DNA from: an uncultured Clostridia bacterium
GTDB taxonomy: Bacteria; Bacillota; Clostridia; TANB77; CAG-508
Assembly (NCBI GenBank): GCA_934180065.1
Contig: CAKPRA010000009.1
Coordinates: 1-58,414 of the forward strand
DNA: 58,414 nucleotides
Reading direction: 5' to 3'
The first letter of the stretch is position 1. Every line of letters begins with the position of its first letter. The position numbers were made by a program, and so were the translations under genes. Under the pieces are notes generated by a model. That model was not told the DNA's origin. It did no database searches and saw only the letters and a list, made by a program, of their open reading frames with translations. Below are positions 8,901-17,772 of the stretch, piece by piece.

Positions 8901-10828
8901 ATTATGGAAATAAAGATTATCAAAACGAATATGAACTTAGATCTAGTAGATTCAGGTCAAGAGAAAAAAATGTGACAGTTGGAGGTATCACATATACAAC
9001 AATTGAAGATTATCCAGAAAGAAAAGAAGATGAGGAATTTTTATTATTAGATGGATATAAGGATTCAATAGAAAGAGCAACAAAATATGAAAGTGGTGAT
9101 AAATCTGTATATGCAAGTAGTAGTAATCCAAGTTTGGAATATGCTAAAGATAAAGAATATGTTGAAACAAGAAATAATACATTTAATCAACATGAAAGTA
9201 CAGATAAAGATTTAGCCACGCTTGGTAAATATGGAGAGCACATCCCATATATTTCAAAACAGGATGGAATAATGAGAAATGTTGGAAGAGGAATTTTGAA
9301 TACTGGTATTTTTATAAGAAATCTAGCAGTTCCTGTGTATAGAGCATGTGGAAAATATATTGGACAGCCTATTCATAGATTTATTACTAAAAATTCAGAT
9401 GCATCACCATATAGAAATAATATATATCATAGAATGGTTGCAAGAAGAGATTACTTCCAAGCAAACGTTAATCAACGTGATGAACAAGAAACAGCAAATT
9501 TGAAAGCATTAGCACCTGATCCATCTACTGTTAAAACAGTTTCGCATCCTATTAGAAATGCATTAGAAAGCAGATTTAGGGCATTATTTAATGTTCAAGA
9601 AGGAAATAAAGCAGTTTTAAGTGCAGGACTTTCTGATATTAAAAAAAATATTATGGAGCAAGAAGGTCAGAAAGCAATGGTTTCATCTTTGAATGATTAT
9701 ATTAATGATATAAATTCTCAAATATCAAGCCTTAGAGATTCTATTAATAGTTATCCTAAAGCTAAAAATATAAGTATTGCAAAAGCAGAATTGAATAAGA
9801 AAATTTTATTGCTAAAATCTGCACAAGATAAATTGGATATTGCTAAAAAACAAGATACAATTTTTTCTGAACAAACAGATGCAATTGATGCTAAACAACA
9901 TAGTATTGCAAGTAAAGAAGTTAATACTATGAGAGTAACAGCTATTAAGGGAATTGCCAAAGGTGCAGCTATTAAGTTCTTTGGTCCTAAAATTAAAGAC
10001 TTTATATTGGAACATACCAAGATTAAACAATCTGTTGAAGTGAATGGAACAGATATTCAACCATCTAAAAAATGGGTAGATACAACATATAAAACAGAAG
10101 TACAAGATGTATATGACGATGTTGTTAATAAATCTAAATCTATTAAAGATTTGATGTCATCAAATAAGGGAAATAATGTAACTGGCTTTTATTCTGTATA
10201 TGGTGGTGAAAAAGGAGCATCTCTATATGAACTTACTGGCGATGAAAAAATTACAGGTATCTTCCAATCAATAGGAAAAGGTGGAAAGGGATTATCTGAT
10301 ACAGTTGGATTACAAGCCCCAACATTAACAGATGGAACATTTGCAAAAGAATTGTTGAATCAGTCAGGTCTTTTGAATCAAGATATATCTATTGATAAAT
10401 TACTTTCAACCTTAAGTAGTAATAAAGTAGATTTGAGTGCAATGAAAGATTTATATGTATCTGTTGATGATAGATGTTGGGTAAAATTGTCTGATTTATT
10501 ACCTGGAATAACAGAAAAAGTTAAAGTTGATGAGATTGTTAATACTGTTGTAGATAAAGCAGGACATTATGAAACAATACAAAATGTTGTTAATACAACA
10601 AATACAGTTTCAAAAGTTGTTAATAATTCGGCAGTAGAAAAAGGAGTTAATATGACTAAGGATGTATTAAAAGGTTTAATTGGAGTTGATAGTATTATTG
10701 ATTTAGGTGAGAATCTAAGAAATACAAAGTCTAAAGTTAAAGGAAAGAAAAATAAAGACTATAATTTTTCAGATGAAGAAACTCAAGATTTACCTACATC
10801 AAAAAGGGACTATGATAATGAAAGATAG
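5960..10828 (+). CDS. Very large transglutaminase-like (cysteine protease fold) protein
   Basis: The protein has 1622 aa. ATG 5960 follows AAAGGAG with a 9-base gap; an upstream in-frame TTG at 5939 has no such site. A transglutaminase-like core near residues 770-910 has all three catalytic positions: Cys in VCSGYA (about 828), His in GHAWN (about 862) and Asp in YTDLTWD (about 877). A second copy near residues 100-190 aligns with it but has Ser for Cys (SQSLA) and Glu for His (YEAWN), keeping the Asp (PVDL), so it looks like an inactive twin. Residues from about 950 are charged, then coiled-coil-like with a weakly hydrophobic stretch (RGILNTGIFIRNLAVPVY). No signal peptide is visible. Substrate and role are unknown; the internal leucine-rich-looking region may bind a partner. 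Confidence 0.7.
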   Translation: MKMLYYNRKLNEKDVKEINEIGSVLIDLETTLNQDPDIISKINKECFIKVFPKNFSRHNNVMKKAYMTYTPENFSEILRFFKKIDENISYKWSDLEKAVYIYTEIQKLPKTTQEKFVGVYDLSPIITKNANSQSLATIYCEALSRQNIPCRYMFNDEYEAWNEIKIGNKYYPVDLKKDVDKYIELNSIEHKRNEEYKPVDSVLDNFASNKEFYEEKSHVPCKQAELLSREDMKSVRALEKDEIITALNKARANVERKDKDFIPKEIERKDIKLKSKELSSIFENNEITKEKYNGQSSISIEITDNNHSDLISDLDNIGKYYPEILNHVELKNNTKNHISFQKIIDKIYDVKTDNEFIGNNDSNIKIATTNPEDFDLDFSKAPKIIENQKMQGDGKARYQGIEFVNLDSSKPMKLPNFSHDFSENISRITFENISFDGVTVNRIVNRDGLKRIDINGTGTQNINAITGIVKAHQIGINKISDREYNEFISNVYKKCTVLDTIEIENQKLQNRPIFKSLAKNPNVSFVSVKNSKVNNLDGLEDFNGRIAQCYLSGNDLQISDLERMYNFKMTNPYLQFELLNNTGIMKEISKMPQISTDSQKILADYYSKSGEIPMYLNKKNCMNIFSVGFFDNVPYYAKDAEIVRSRLKAKSNPMMVKDNFEIDYLNFNSVHMENGTMLFTISQIEHLLNSGKIIPQNVRVKIDNASQLDNTKLEDLQNRMNSKGMNITGVQIIDKDSNNNRNQISPYTVDEYKYVRKMLERITEGINNKEPDIDKFTTIYMRIAESIPYDYKAIIQPDMKVAGGIYWAKHVNSSRNMYAGLKEGTCVCSGYADILKNALSLVGIESRNNSGLCRKGNPSTGHAWNQVKINGKWYYTDLTWDEKKSTSNPKNRDYKYMLLGKDEFINHGHEENSTKIIENVEKNEFSRRELKAAIKRNEFRSFDITIPDIVIEKDPSFKLEMDDAKIKNEYKRRKDDMLAKYYGNKDYQNEYELRSSRFRSREKNVTVGGITYTTIEDYPERKEDEEFLLLDGYKDSIERATKYESGDKSVYASSSNPSLEYAKDKEYVETRNNTFNQHESTDKDLATLGKYGEHIPYISKQDGIMRNVGRGILNTGIFIRNLAVPVYRACGKYIGQPIHRFITKNSDASPYRNNIYHRMVARRDYFQANVNQRDEQETANLKALAPDPSTVKTVSHPIRNALESRFRALFNVQEGNKAVLSAGLSDIKKNIMEQEGQKAMVSSLNDYINDINSQISSLRDSINSYPKAKNISIAKAELNKKILLLKSAQDKLDIAKKQDTIFSEQTDAIDAKQHSIASKEVNTMRVTAIKGIAKGAAIKFFGPKIKDFILEHTKIKQSVEVNGTDIQPSKKWVDTTYKTEVQDVYDDVVNKSKSIKDLMSSNKGNNVTGFYSVYGGEKGASLYELTGDEKITGIFQSIGKGGKGLSDTVGLQAPTLTDGTFAKELLNQSGLLNQDISIDKLLSTLSSNKVDLSAMKDLYVSVDDRCWVKLSDLLPGITEKVKVDEIVNTVVDKAGHYETIQNVVNTTNTVSKVVNNSAVEKGVNMTKDVLKGLIGVDSIIDLGENLRNTKSKVKGKKNKDYNFSDEETQDLPTSKRDYDNER

Positions 10829-10865
10829 ATTTAATTATTAATATTACAGTTAGGAGGTGGAAACA

Positions 10866-13115
10866 TTGATTGCAGAAATAATTATGAATAGCTCTGTCAA
10901 AAATCTAGATAGAACTTTTGATTATAATATTCCTAGTGAGATGGAAGATAAAATACATATAGGTAGTAGGGTATTAGTTAAATTTGGCAATATAAAAGAG
11001 CTTAAAGAAGGATTTGTTGTAAATATTAAAGAAAAATCAGAATTTAAAGTCAAAGATATTTCAAAAGTCGAAGAAAAAGATTTTATTGATGAACCTAAAG
11101 TTAAATTGGCTGAATGGATGGCTAAGAGATATTTCTGTAATGTTTCTGAGTGTATAAAATTAATGCTTCCACCGGGAACTGGAACTAATAATTTGGAAAA
11201 TAGAGCAAAAGAAAAAACAGTACGTTTTATTAGGTTAAAAAAAGATAGTAATGAAATTGAATTTGATATTTCTGAAAAGAAAATTAAATCTGATAAGCAA
11301 ATAAGAGCTTTAAGAATGCTTTCTAAAATTGGTGAAATTCCATCTAAAGAGCTTGAAAATTTAGCTGAAATTTCATCTGCTATTTTAAAAACACTTGAAA
11401 AAAATGGATATATTGAATTTTTTGATAATACTGTTGAGAGAAATCCTTTTATTCATAAAGTAGTTAATGAAACCAAGAATCTTCAATTGACAGATGAGCA
11501 AAAAAAAGCATATATAGCTGTTGAAGATGCTATTGATGATATGATGAATTCAGAGTTTTTACTTTTTGGAATAACTGGGTCTGGAAAAACAGAAGTATAT
11601 ATTCAATTAATTGAGAAAGTGCTTAATATTGGTAAAACAAGTATTATGCTTGTACCAGAGATTTCATTAACACCTCAAACCGTAGATAGATTTATTGCTA
11701 GATTTGGAGCAGAAAAAGTCGCTGTATTGCATAGTAAATTATCTGTTGGGGAAAGATATGATCAATGGTATAAAATAAAAAATGGAGAAGCTAAAATTGT
11801 GATAGGGGCAAGATCTGCAATGTTTGCTCCTATTAATGATTTAGGTTTAGTTATAATTGATGAAGAGCATGATGGGTCATATAAATCTGAATCATCACCA
11901 AGATATAATGTCAAAGATGTTGCAAGATATTTAGCAAAAGAATATAGTATTCCTATTGTTTTTGGTAGTGCTACCCCAGATATGGATAGCTTTTATAAAG
12001 CATCTAAAGGTGATATTGAGCTATTAGAGCTTACCAAAAGAGCAAATAATGCAAGTCTTCCAATTGTAAACATTGTTGACATGAGAGCTGAATTAGCTAA
12101 TGGGAATAGGTCTTCAATTAGTATGAAGCTATATGAATTAATAAAAAAGAATATTCAAAACCAAAAGCAAACTATATTGTTTTTAAATAGAAGAGGATAT
12201 TCAACTTTTATAATGTGTAGAGATTGTGGTTATGTGGCAAAATGTAAAAACTGTAATATTGCTCTAACATATCATAGTAAAGAAAATAAGTTAAGATGCC
12301 ATTATTGCGGATATGAAACAAATCCATATAATACATGTCCTGATTGTAAAAGTAAAAATATTAAGTATTCCGGAAGCGGTACGCAAAAATTGGAAGAAGA
12401 AATTAATAAAATTTTTCCTCAGGCAAAAACTATAAGAATGGATGTTGATACTGTTACAAAAAAGAATTCACATGAAGATATTTTAAATAGATTCAAAAAT
12501 GAAAATATAGATATTTTGATAGGTACGCAAATGGTTGTAAAAGGACATCATTTTCCAAACGTAACTTTAGTCGGGGTAATATTTGCAGATGGAAGTCTAA
12601 ACATAGATGATTATAGAGCAAATGAGAGAACTTTTCAGATATTAACTCAAGTTGCTGGCAGAGCAGGAAGAGAAAAAGATGTAAGTGGAAATGTAATTAT
12701 ACAAACATATAATCCAGATAATTTAGCAATAGAATATTCCAAAAAACAAGATTATAAATTATTCTATAATACTGAGATTATGATAAGGAAACAATTGAAA
12801 TATCCACCTTTTTGTGATATAATATTAATCGGATTTAGTTCGGAAAATGAAAATTGTGTTGTAGAGTCTGCAAAATTTATGTATAAAATATTGAAAAATA
12901 AAATTATAAATGAGAAATTAAAGATAATTTTATATAAGCCTGTACCAGCTCCAATAGATAAAATAAAAAACAAAGTTAGATGGAGAATAATAATAAAATG
13001 TAAGTTTGATGATGAAATAATACAATCAATTAATAAAGCTTTAAAAGAATTGGAAAGCATAAATTTGAAAAATGTAAAAACAACAATAGATGTAAATCCA
13101 ACAAATATGATGTAA
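10866..13115 (+). CDS. priA: Primosomal replication restart helicase PriA
   Basis: The protein has 749 aa. TTG 10866 is the likely start, 8 bases after TAGGAGG (10851-10857); the GTG at 10857 lies inside that site. PriA is a 3'-5' DNA helicase that reloads the replisome at stalled forks. The N-terminal DNA-binding region (to about 200) is followed by Walker A GITGSGKTEVY, the DEEH box and a GSATPD motif. Next come a zinc module with eight cysteines in CxxC pairs (CRDCGYVAKCKNC and so on) and helicase motifs ending in QVAGRAGR. Length is normal. It heads the usual clostridial priA-def-fmt group, though a family 2 hairpin separates it from def. Confidence 0.95.
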   Translation: MIAEIIMNSSVKNLDRTFDYNIPSEMEDKIHIGSRVLVKFGNIKELKEGFVVNIKEKSEFKVKDISKVEEKDFIDEPKVKLAEWMAKRYFCNVSECIKLMLPPGTGTNNLENRAKEKTVRFIRLKKDSNEIEFDISEKKIKSDKQIRALRMLSKIGEIPSKELENLAEISSAILKTLEKNGYIEFFDNTVERNPFIHKVVNETKNLQLTDEQKKAYIAVEDAIDDMMNSEFLLFGITGSGKTEVYIQLIEKVLNIGKTSIMLVPEISLTPQTVDRFIARFGAEKVAVLHSKLSVGERYDQWYKIKNGEAKIVIGARSAMFAPINDLGLVIIDEEHDGSYKSESSPRYNVKDVARYLAKEYSIPIVFGSATPDMDSFYKASKGDIELLELTKRANNASLPIVNIVDMRAELANGNRSSISMKLYELIKKNIQNQKQTILFLNRRGYSTFIMCRDCGYVAKCKNCNIALTYHSKENKLRCHYCGYETNPYNTCPDCKSKNIKYSGSGTQKLEEEINKIFPQAKTIRMDVDTVTKKNSHEDILNRFKNENIDILIGTQMVVKGHHFPNVTLVGVIFADGSLNIDDYRANERTFQILTQVAGRAGREKDVSGNVIIQTYNPDNLAIEYSKKQDYKLFYNTEIMIRKQLKYPPFCDIILIGFSSENENCVVESAKFMYKILKNKIINEKLKIILYKPVPAPIDKIKNKVRWRIIIKCKFDDEIIQSINKALKELESINLKNVKTTIDVNPTNMM

Positions 13116-13130
13116 CTTTATTAAGGTGAG

Positions 13131-13195
13131 TGTACAAAAATGTGGACAAAGTTTTAAACAGAGCAAATGTTAGTAATGTCCGCTTTTGTTTTGAA
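13131..13195 (+). repeat. Family 2 hairpin repeat, copy a
   Basis: CAAAAATGTGGACA pairs with TGTCCGCTTTTG around a loop containing GTTTTAAACAGAGCAAATG. The same loop words recur at 21745-21863, 31336-31412 and 55211-55327. It sits between priA and def and may act as a terminator or processing site, since the 3' arm ends in a T-rich tract. Confidence 0.75.
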
Positions 13196-13228
13196 ACATT
13201 TTAAGGATTGTTGAAAAGGGGGATATAA

Positions 13229-13705
13229 ATGGCAATAAGAAATGTAAGATTAGAAGATGATGAAATTCTTAGAAAAAAAACTAGAAAAGTTGAAAATATT
13301 GATGATAAAATTAGAGAGCTTGTTGACGATATGATTGAAACTATGCATTCTCAAGACGGAGTTGGCTTAGCAGCACCACAAGTAGGGGTGTTAAAAAGAG
13401 TGGTCGTAATAGATTTGTATGATGACAAAGGTCCATATGTTTTAATTAACCCAGAAATAATTAAAGAAAAAGGTGAACAAGAAGTTGATGAAGGTTGTTT
13501 GAGTTTTCCAAATAAATTTGCTAAAGTTGTTCGCCCTGCAGAGGTAACAGTAAAAGCTCTTGACAGAGATGGAAAAGAATATAAATTAAAAGGAAAAGGC
13601 TTATTAGCTCAAGCTATTTCACATGAGCTTGACCATTTAGAAGGAATATTGTTTGTTGATAAAATGGTTCCTGGAACTTTGGAAGTAATTCCACCTCAAA
13701 AATAA
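13229..13705 (+). CDS. def: Peptide deformylase
   Basis: The protein has 158 aa and starts at ATG 13229 after AAGGGGG. It removes the formyl group from the initiator methionine of new proteins, using a metal ion, usually iron. The three family motifs are intact: GVGLAAPQVG (about 45-54), EGCLSFP with the metal-binding Cys (about 89-95), and HELDHLEG with two metal-binding His and the catalytic Glu (about 131-138). Length fits the short type 1 enzymes. Only 20 bp separate its stop from the fmt start, so the pair that adds and removes the formyl group is co-transcribed. Confidence 0.97.
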   Translation: MAIRNVRLEDDEILRKKTRKVENIDDKIRELVDDMIETMHSQDGVGLAAPQVGVLKRVVVIDLYDDKGPYVLINPEIIKEKGEQEVDEGCLSFPNKFAKVVRPAEVTVKALDRDGKEYKLKGKGLLAQAISHELDHLEGILFVDKMVPGTLEVIPPQK

Positions 13706-13725
13706 TTTTATAAGGAGTGTTTAAT

Positions 13726-14709
13726 TTGAGAATTTTATTTATGGGAACACCAGATTTTGCACAAGAATCACTAAAAAGTATATATGAAACTGATAATGAG
13801 ATAATAGCGGTTGTTACAAATCCAGATAAACCAAAAGGTAGAGGAATGAAGATGGTTGCTTCTCCTGTTAAAGAATTTGCGTTAGAAAAAAATATAAAAA
13901 TATATCAACCAGAAAAAGTTAAAAAAAATGAGGAGTTTATTAAAGAGCTAAAGCAATTAAATCCAGATTTGATTGCAGTAGTGGCATATGGTAAAATTCT
14001 TCCACAAGAAATTTTGGATATTCCAAAATTTGGTTGTATAAATGTTCATGGCTCTTTGCTACCAAAATACAGAGGTGCTGCACCAATTCAATGGGCAGTA
14101 TTAAATGGTGATAAAGTAACAGGTGTTACAACAATGTTTATGGGTGCTGGAATGGATACTGGTGATATGATTTTAAAAAAAGAAGTTGAAATTGGAGATA
14201 ATGAAACAACAGGTGAGCTTTGGGATAGGCTTTCAAAAATTGGAGGAGAGCTTCTTGTGGAAACAATTGAAAAAATTAAAAATGGAACAGCACCTAGAGT
14301 TAAGCAGGGTGATGATTTTTCGTTTGCTCCAATGCTAAATAAAGAAATGGCAAAAATAGATTGGGAAAATAAAACGGCACAAGAGATTAAAAATCTTGTT
14401 AGAGGCCTAAATCCAATAATGGGGGCTTATTCGTTTTATGAAGGAAAGAAAATTAAATTTTGGAAAGTGGAAACATATTCTGATTCTCAGATAATTGAGA
14501 TGTTTCCAGATTTAAAAGAATATGAAGAGCGATTTATGGATTTACCAGAAGGTACAATTTTATTTTCTGATTGTAAAACTGGTTTGTATATTAAATCTAG
14601 AGAGGGAAATATTAAGGTCTTAGAAATTCAAGGAGAAAATGCGAAAAGAATGTCTGCTGAGGATTTCTTAAGAGGAAATTCATTAATAGCAGGTTTAGCT
14701 TTTGAATAA
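13726..14709 (+). CDS. fmt: Methionyl-tRNA formyltransferase
   Basis: The protein has 327 aa. TTG 13726 is chosen because TAAGGAGTG lies just upstream and the protein then begins MRILFMGTPDFA, as the family does. It transfers a formyl group from 10-formyl-THF to initiator Met-tRNA. The N-terminal formyltransferase domain contains the signature HGSLLPKYRGAAPIQWA (about 107-123) with the catalytic His, and an Asp-containing MDTGDM segment. The C-terminal tRNA-binding domain covers about 205-310. The 10-formyl-THF it needs is made by Fhs, encoded two genes downstream across a repeat block. It ends the priA-def-fmt group. Confidence 0.96.
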   Translation: MRILFMGTPDFAQESLKSIYETDNEIIAVVTNPDKPKGRGMKMVASPVKEFALEKNIKIYQPEKVKKNEEFIKELKQLNPDLIAVVAYGKILPQEILDIPKFGCINVHGSLLPKYRGAAPIQWAVLNGDKVTGVTTMFMGAGMDTGDMILKKEVEIGDNETTGELWDRLSKIGGELLVETIEKIKNGTAPRVKQGDDFSFAPMLNKEMAKIDWENKTAQEIKNLVRGLNPIMGAYSFYEGKKIKFWKVETYSDSQIIEMFPDLKEYEERFMDLPEGTILFSDCKTGLYIKSREGNIKVLEIQGENAKRMSAEDFLRGNSLIAGLAFE

Positions 14710-14715
14710 AATCTA

Positions 14716-14866
14716 TTTCTTACGTATTTTATAAGCCGGATATGTAAACATATATTAAAAATGTGTTTCTTATGTATTTTATAGGCAGGATATGTAAATA
14801 TATATTAAAAGTGTGTTTCTTATGTATTTCATAAGCCGGATATGTAAATATATATATTAAAAATAC
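14716..14866 (+). repeat. Three tandem 50-bp copies of the family 1 left arm
   Basis: Units start at 14716, 14766 and 14816. Each is about TTTCTTAYGTATTTYATAAG, then SCGGATATGTAAA and an AT tract. The period is exactly 50 bp and the units differ at only a few positions. Only the last unit runs into a full element core. This appears to be local slippage or an unequal duplication of the element's leader. Confidence 0.85.
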
Positions 14867-15000
14867 GTTCCTTGCTGGTCGCCTGTGCATAGTAGTGTGA
14901 GAGGGGTAGTGCCCTTGTTGGAATTTTGTGGCATTATAATGGTAACTAAAAGCTCCCAAGCTGCGCGTCACTTTTTTTAATATATATATTCACATATCCT
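14832..15000 (+). repeat. Family 1 element, copy 4
   Basis: The left arm GCCGGATATGTAAATATATA pairs with the right arm ending TATATTCACATATCC. The core has CCTTGCTGGTCGCC, ATAGTAGTGTGAG and AGCTCCCAAGCTGCGCG. It lies after fmt and before a terminator, i.e. in the 3' end of the priA-def-fmt transcript. Confidence 0.85.
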
Positions 15001-15033
15001 ACTCTACTAAATTGAATAGTAATTAATAAACAA

Positions 15034-15057
15034 AGGAGCTTTTTTAGCTCTTTTTTT
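15034..15057 (+). terminator. Rho-independent terminator after fmt and repeat element
   Basis: GGAGCT pairs with AGCTC around a T5 loop and is followed by TTTTTTT. Its position before fhs closes the priA-def-fmt unit together with the embedded family 1 element. Confidence 0.65.
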
Positions 15058-15127
15058 GTTTTCTATTGTTATTTAAGTATTTTGCATATATAATGTAGAA
15101 AATTGAAAAATAATGAGGAGGTTACTT

Positions 15128-16789
15128 ATGGAGGATATTGAGATTGCTAAAAAGGCAAATATTAAAAATATAAATGAAATTGCAAATAAAATTGATATTA
15201 GTGAGGAATATTTAGAGCAATATGGAAAATATAAAGCTAAAATAGATTTAAAAATAAATGAAGATTTAAAAGGTAAAAAAAATGGAAAGCTAATTTTAGT
15301 TACTGCTATAAATCCAACACCTTTGGGAGAAGGAAAAACAACAGTTAGTATAGGTATTTCTGATGCATTAAATAAAATTGGTAAAAAAGCTATTGGTGTT
15401 TTAAGAGAGCCTTCGTTAGGCCCGGTTTTTGGTGTTAAGGGCGGAGCTACAGGTGGAGGATATTCTCAAGTTGTTCCAATGGAAGATATAAACTTACATT
15501 TTACAGGTGATATTCATGCTATTACTTCAGCTAATAATTTATTATCTGCTATGATTGATAATCATATATATCATGGAAATGAATTAAAAATTAAAACTGT
15601 GACATGGAAAAGATGTATGGATTTAAATGATAGACAATTAAGAAAAATAGATACTGGTTTATCTGGCGAGAAAAAAATTAAAGAGCGAATTGATGGATTT
15701 GATATTTCTGTAGCTTCAGAGATCATGGCGATTGTTTGTTTATCAAAAGATTTAGAAGATTTGAAATCAAGAATATCTAAAATTATTATTGGTTATAATG
15801 AAAATGGTGATAAAGTAACTGCAAAAGATTTAAATGCACAAGGTGCGATGACAGTTTTATTAAAAGATGCAATTAAACCTAATTTAGTTCAGACTTTGGA
15901 AAATAATCCTGTTTTAATACATGGTGGACCTTTTGCTAATATTGCTCATGGTTGTAATAGTATAATTGCAACAAAATTAGGTTTGAAATTAGGTGAATAT
16001 GTTGTAACAGAAGCTGGATTTGGTGCAGATCTTGGTGCAGAAAAATTTTTGGATATAAAAACTAGAGCTGCAGGTGTTAAGCCAAATGTAGTAGTATGTG
16101 TGGCAACTATTAAAGCTTTGAAATATCATGGAGGTATGGATATAACCGAAATTTCAAATGAAGGAATTGAATATTTAAAAAGAGGAACTAAAAATTTATT
16201 AAAACATATAGATAATATTAGAAATGTATATGGAATAAATGCAATAGTTGCAATTAATAGATTTAATATAGATACTGATAAAGAAATAGAAACTTTAAAA
16301 CATATTTTAGAAGAGCAAAACATTGAGATGAGTTTGACCGAATGTTGGGGAAAGGGAAGTGATGGAGCTGTTGATTTAGCAAATAAGATTGTTAAATTAT
16401 CAGATAATGAAAATATTGTAAAATACCCATATGATTTAGAAGATGGATTTAAAGATAAAATTGAAAAAATTGCTAAGAAAATATATGGTGCTGAAGGTGT
16501 AAAATATACTGATTTAGCTGAGGAAAAAATTAAGAAATTTGAAGAGATGGGATATAAAAATATACCTGTTTGTATTTCAAAAACTCAATATTCTTTATCA
16601 GATGATGCTAAAAATTTATTGTGTGAAGATAAATTTGATATAACTGTAAGAGATGTGGAAATTAAAGCTGGAGCTGGATTCTTGGTAGTATTCACAGGAA
16701 ATGTTATAACAATGCCTGGTTTACCAAAAGTACCTTCTGCAGAAAAAATCGATATTGATAATAATGGTAATATTGTTGGAATATTTTAG
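15128..16789 (+). CDS. fhs: Formate-tetrahydrofolate ligase
   Basis: The protein has 553 aa. ATG 15128 is preferred because GAGGAGG (15115-15121) precedes it; an upstream in-frame ATG at 15113 overlaps that site. It makes 10-formyl-THF from formate, THF and ATP. That supplies formyl groups for Met-tRNA, purines and, in acetogens, the Wood-Ljungdahl pathway. The ATP-binding loop TPLGEGKTT sits at about residues 63-71, followed by LREPSLGP and the glycine-rich FGVKGGATGGG. The C-terminus carries the family motif TMPGLPKVPSA. Length is normal. It is monocistronic, between repeat clusters. Confidence 0.97.
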   Translation: MEDIEIAKKANIKNINEIANKIDISEEYLEQYGKYKAKIDLKINEDLKGKKNGKLILVTAINPTPLGEGKTTVSIGISDALNKIGKKAIGVLREPSLGPVFGVKGGATGGGYSQVVPMEDINLHFTGDIHAITSANNLLSAMIDNHIYHGNELKIKTVTWKRCMDLNDRQLRKIDTGLSGEKKIKERIDGFDISVASEIMAIVCLSKDLEDLKSRISKIIIGYNENGDKVTAKDLNAQGAMTVLLKDAIKPNLVQTLENNPVLIHGGPFANIAHGCNSIIATKLGLKLGEYVVTEAGFGADLGAEKFLDIKTRAAGVKPNVVVCVATIKALKYHGGMDITEISNEGIEYLKRGTKNLLKHIDNIRNVYGINAIVAINRFNIDTDKEIETLKHILEEQNIEMSLTECWGKGSDGAVDLANKIVKLSDNENIVKYPYDLEDGFKDKIEKIAKKIYGAEGVKYTDLAEEKIKKFEEMGYKNIPVCISKTQYSLSDDAKNLLCEDKFDITVRDVEIKAGAGFLVVFTGNVITMPGLPKVPSAEKIDIDNNGNIVGIF

Positions 16790-16881
16790 AATATGAATAA
16801 ATTACTTCATTTAGAGGATAATATTAAAATAAGATTAATATAAATTCTTATTTTGAATTATGTAGAAAATGGAGTGATTTT

Positions 16882-17562
16882 ATGAAAAAAAGTAATAAGA
16901 AAAAAATATTATTAATTGTAATAACTTTATTAATAATTTTAAGTATAAATTTTGTTATTTTAATAAAAGAGAGTATTGCATTATCTAAATATGGATCTTC
17001 TGGTAGTGAGGTTACTAATATACAAACAAAATTAAAAAGATGGGGATATTATTCAGGGTCAATTGATGGAATTTTTGGGTCACAAACTTTAAATGCTGTG
17101 AAAAAATTTCAAAGTAAAAATGGCTTGACAGTTGATGGAATTGCAGGTGAAAGAACTTTAAAAGCAATGGGAATAATGACATCATCTAATTCCTCATCAA
17201 CAAGTGCTAGCTCTTCAGATTTAAATTTACTTTCTAGAATTGTATACGCTGAAGCAAGAGGAGAGCCATATAAAGGTCAAGTGGCAATTGCTGCAGTTGT
17301 TTTAAATAGAGTAAAAAATAAGTCTTTTCCAAATACAGTAGCTGGTGTTATTTATCAATCAGGTGCTTTTACTGCTGTTTCAGATGGTCAGATAAATTTA
17401 ACTCCTGATCAAACTGCAAGAAAAGCTGCTCAAGATGCCCTAAATGGATGGGATCCAACATATGGTTCAATATATTATTTTAATCCTAATACTGCGACAA
17501 GTGGTTGGATGTGGTCTAGACCATATGTTATTACTATTGGAAAGCACAGATTTTGTAAGTAA
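16882..17562 (+). CDS. sleB: SleB-type spore cortex-lytic enzyme / cell wall hydrolase
   Basis: The protein has 226 aa. An N-terminal membrane or signal segment (about residues 6-28) is followed by a peptidoglycan-binding domain (about 33-92, with GSSGSEVTNIQ and DGIFGSQT). A Ser-rich linker comes next, then a hydrolase_2 (SleB/CwlJ) domain from about 113 to the end. That domain has the active-site Glu context YAEARGEPYKGQVA and ends NPNTATSGWMWSRP. SleB is a lytic transglycosylase that opens the spore cortex at germination; related enzymes act on the vegetative wall. The gene stands alone, with two family 1 elements immediately downstream. The choice between SleB and a vegetative paralogue is an inference. 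Confidence 0.85.
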   Translation: MKKSNKKKILLIVITLLIILSINFVILIKESIALSKYGSSGSEVTNIQTKLKRWGYYSGSIDGIFGSQTLNAVKKFQSKNGLTVDGIAGERTLKAMGIMTSSNSSSTSASSSDLNLLSRIVYAEARGEPYKGQVAIAAVVLNRVKNKSFPNTVAGVIYQSGAFTAVSDGQINLTPDQTARKAAQDALNGWDPTYGSIYYFNPNTATSGWMWSRPYVITIGKHRFCK

Positions 17563-17610
17563 AATTTTAATGTAAAATTGTTACTTTGGAATGTATGTAA
17601 TGTTTTTAAT

Positions 17611-17750
17611 AAGCCGGAAAAGTGAATATATATATTAAAAATGCGTGACTTGCTGGTCGCCCATACAAAGTAGTGTGAGGATTGTAGTGCCCACATTTAG
17701 GTTTGGTGATATTAAAATTTTTACTAAAAGCTCCCAAACTGCACGTTAGT
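17611..17750 (+). repeat. Family 1 element, copy 5 (right arm lost)
   Basis: It starts AAGCCGGAAAAGTGAATATA and carries CTTGCTGGTCGCCC, ACAAAGTAGTGTGAG and AGCTCCCAAACTGCACG. After that the right AT arm is replaced by unrelated sequence. It is in direct tandem with copy 6, so the pair looks like a duplication in which one copy has degenerated. Confidence 0.8.
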
Positions 17751-17772
17751 TATTTGAATGAAATGTTTTTAA

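Noticed and set aside
14716..14866. CRISPR-like repeat array
   Set aside because: There are only three directly adjacent 50-bp units with no spacers. They are copies of the family 1 leader.
14729..14971. ORF of 80 codons on the minus strand
   Set aside because: It lies wholly in the repeat block, repeats itself with the 50-bp period and has no ribosome-binding site.
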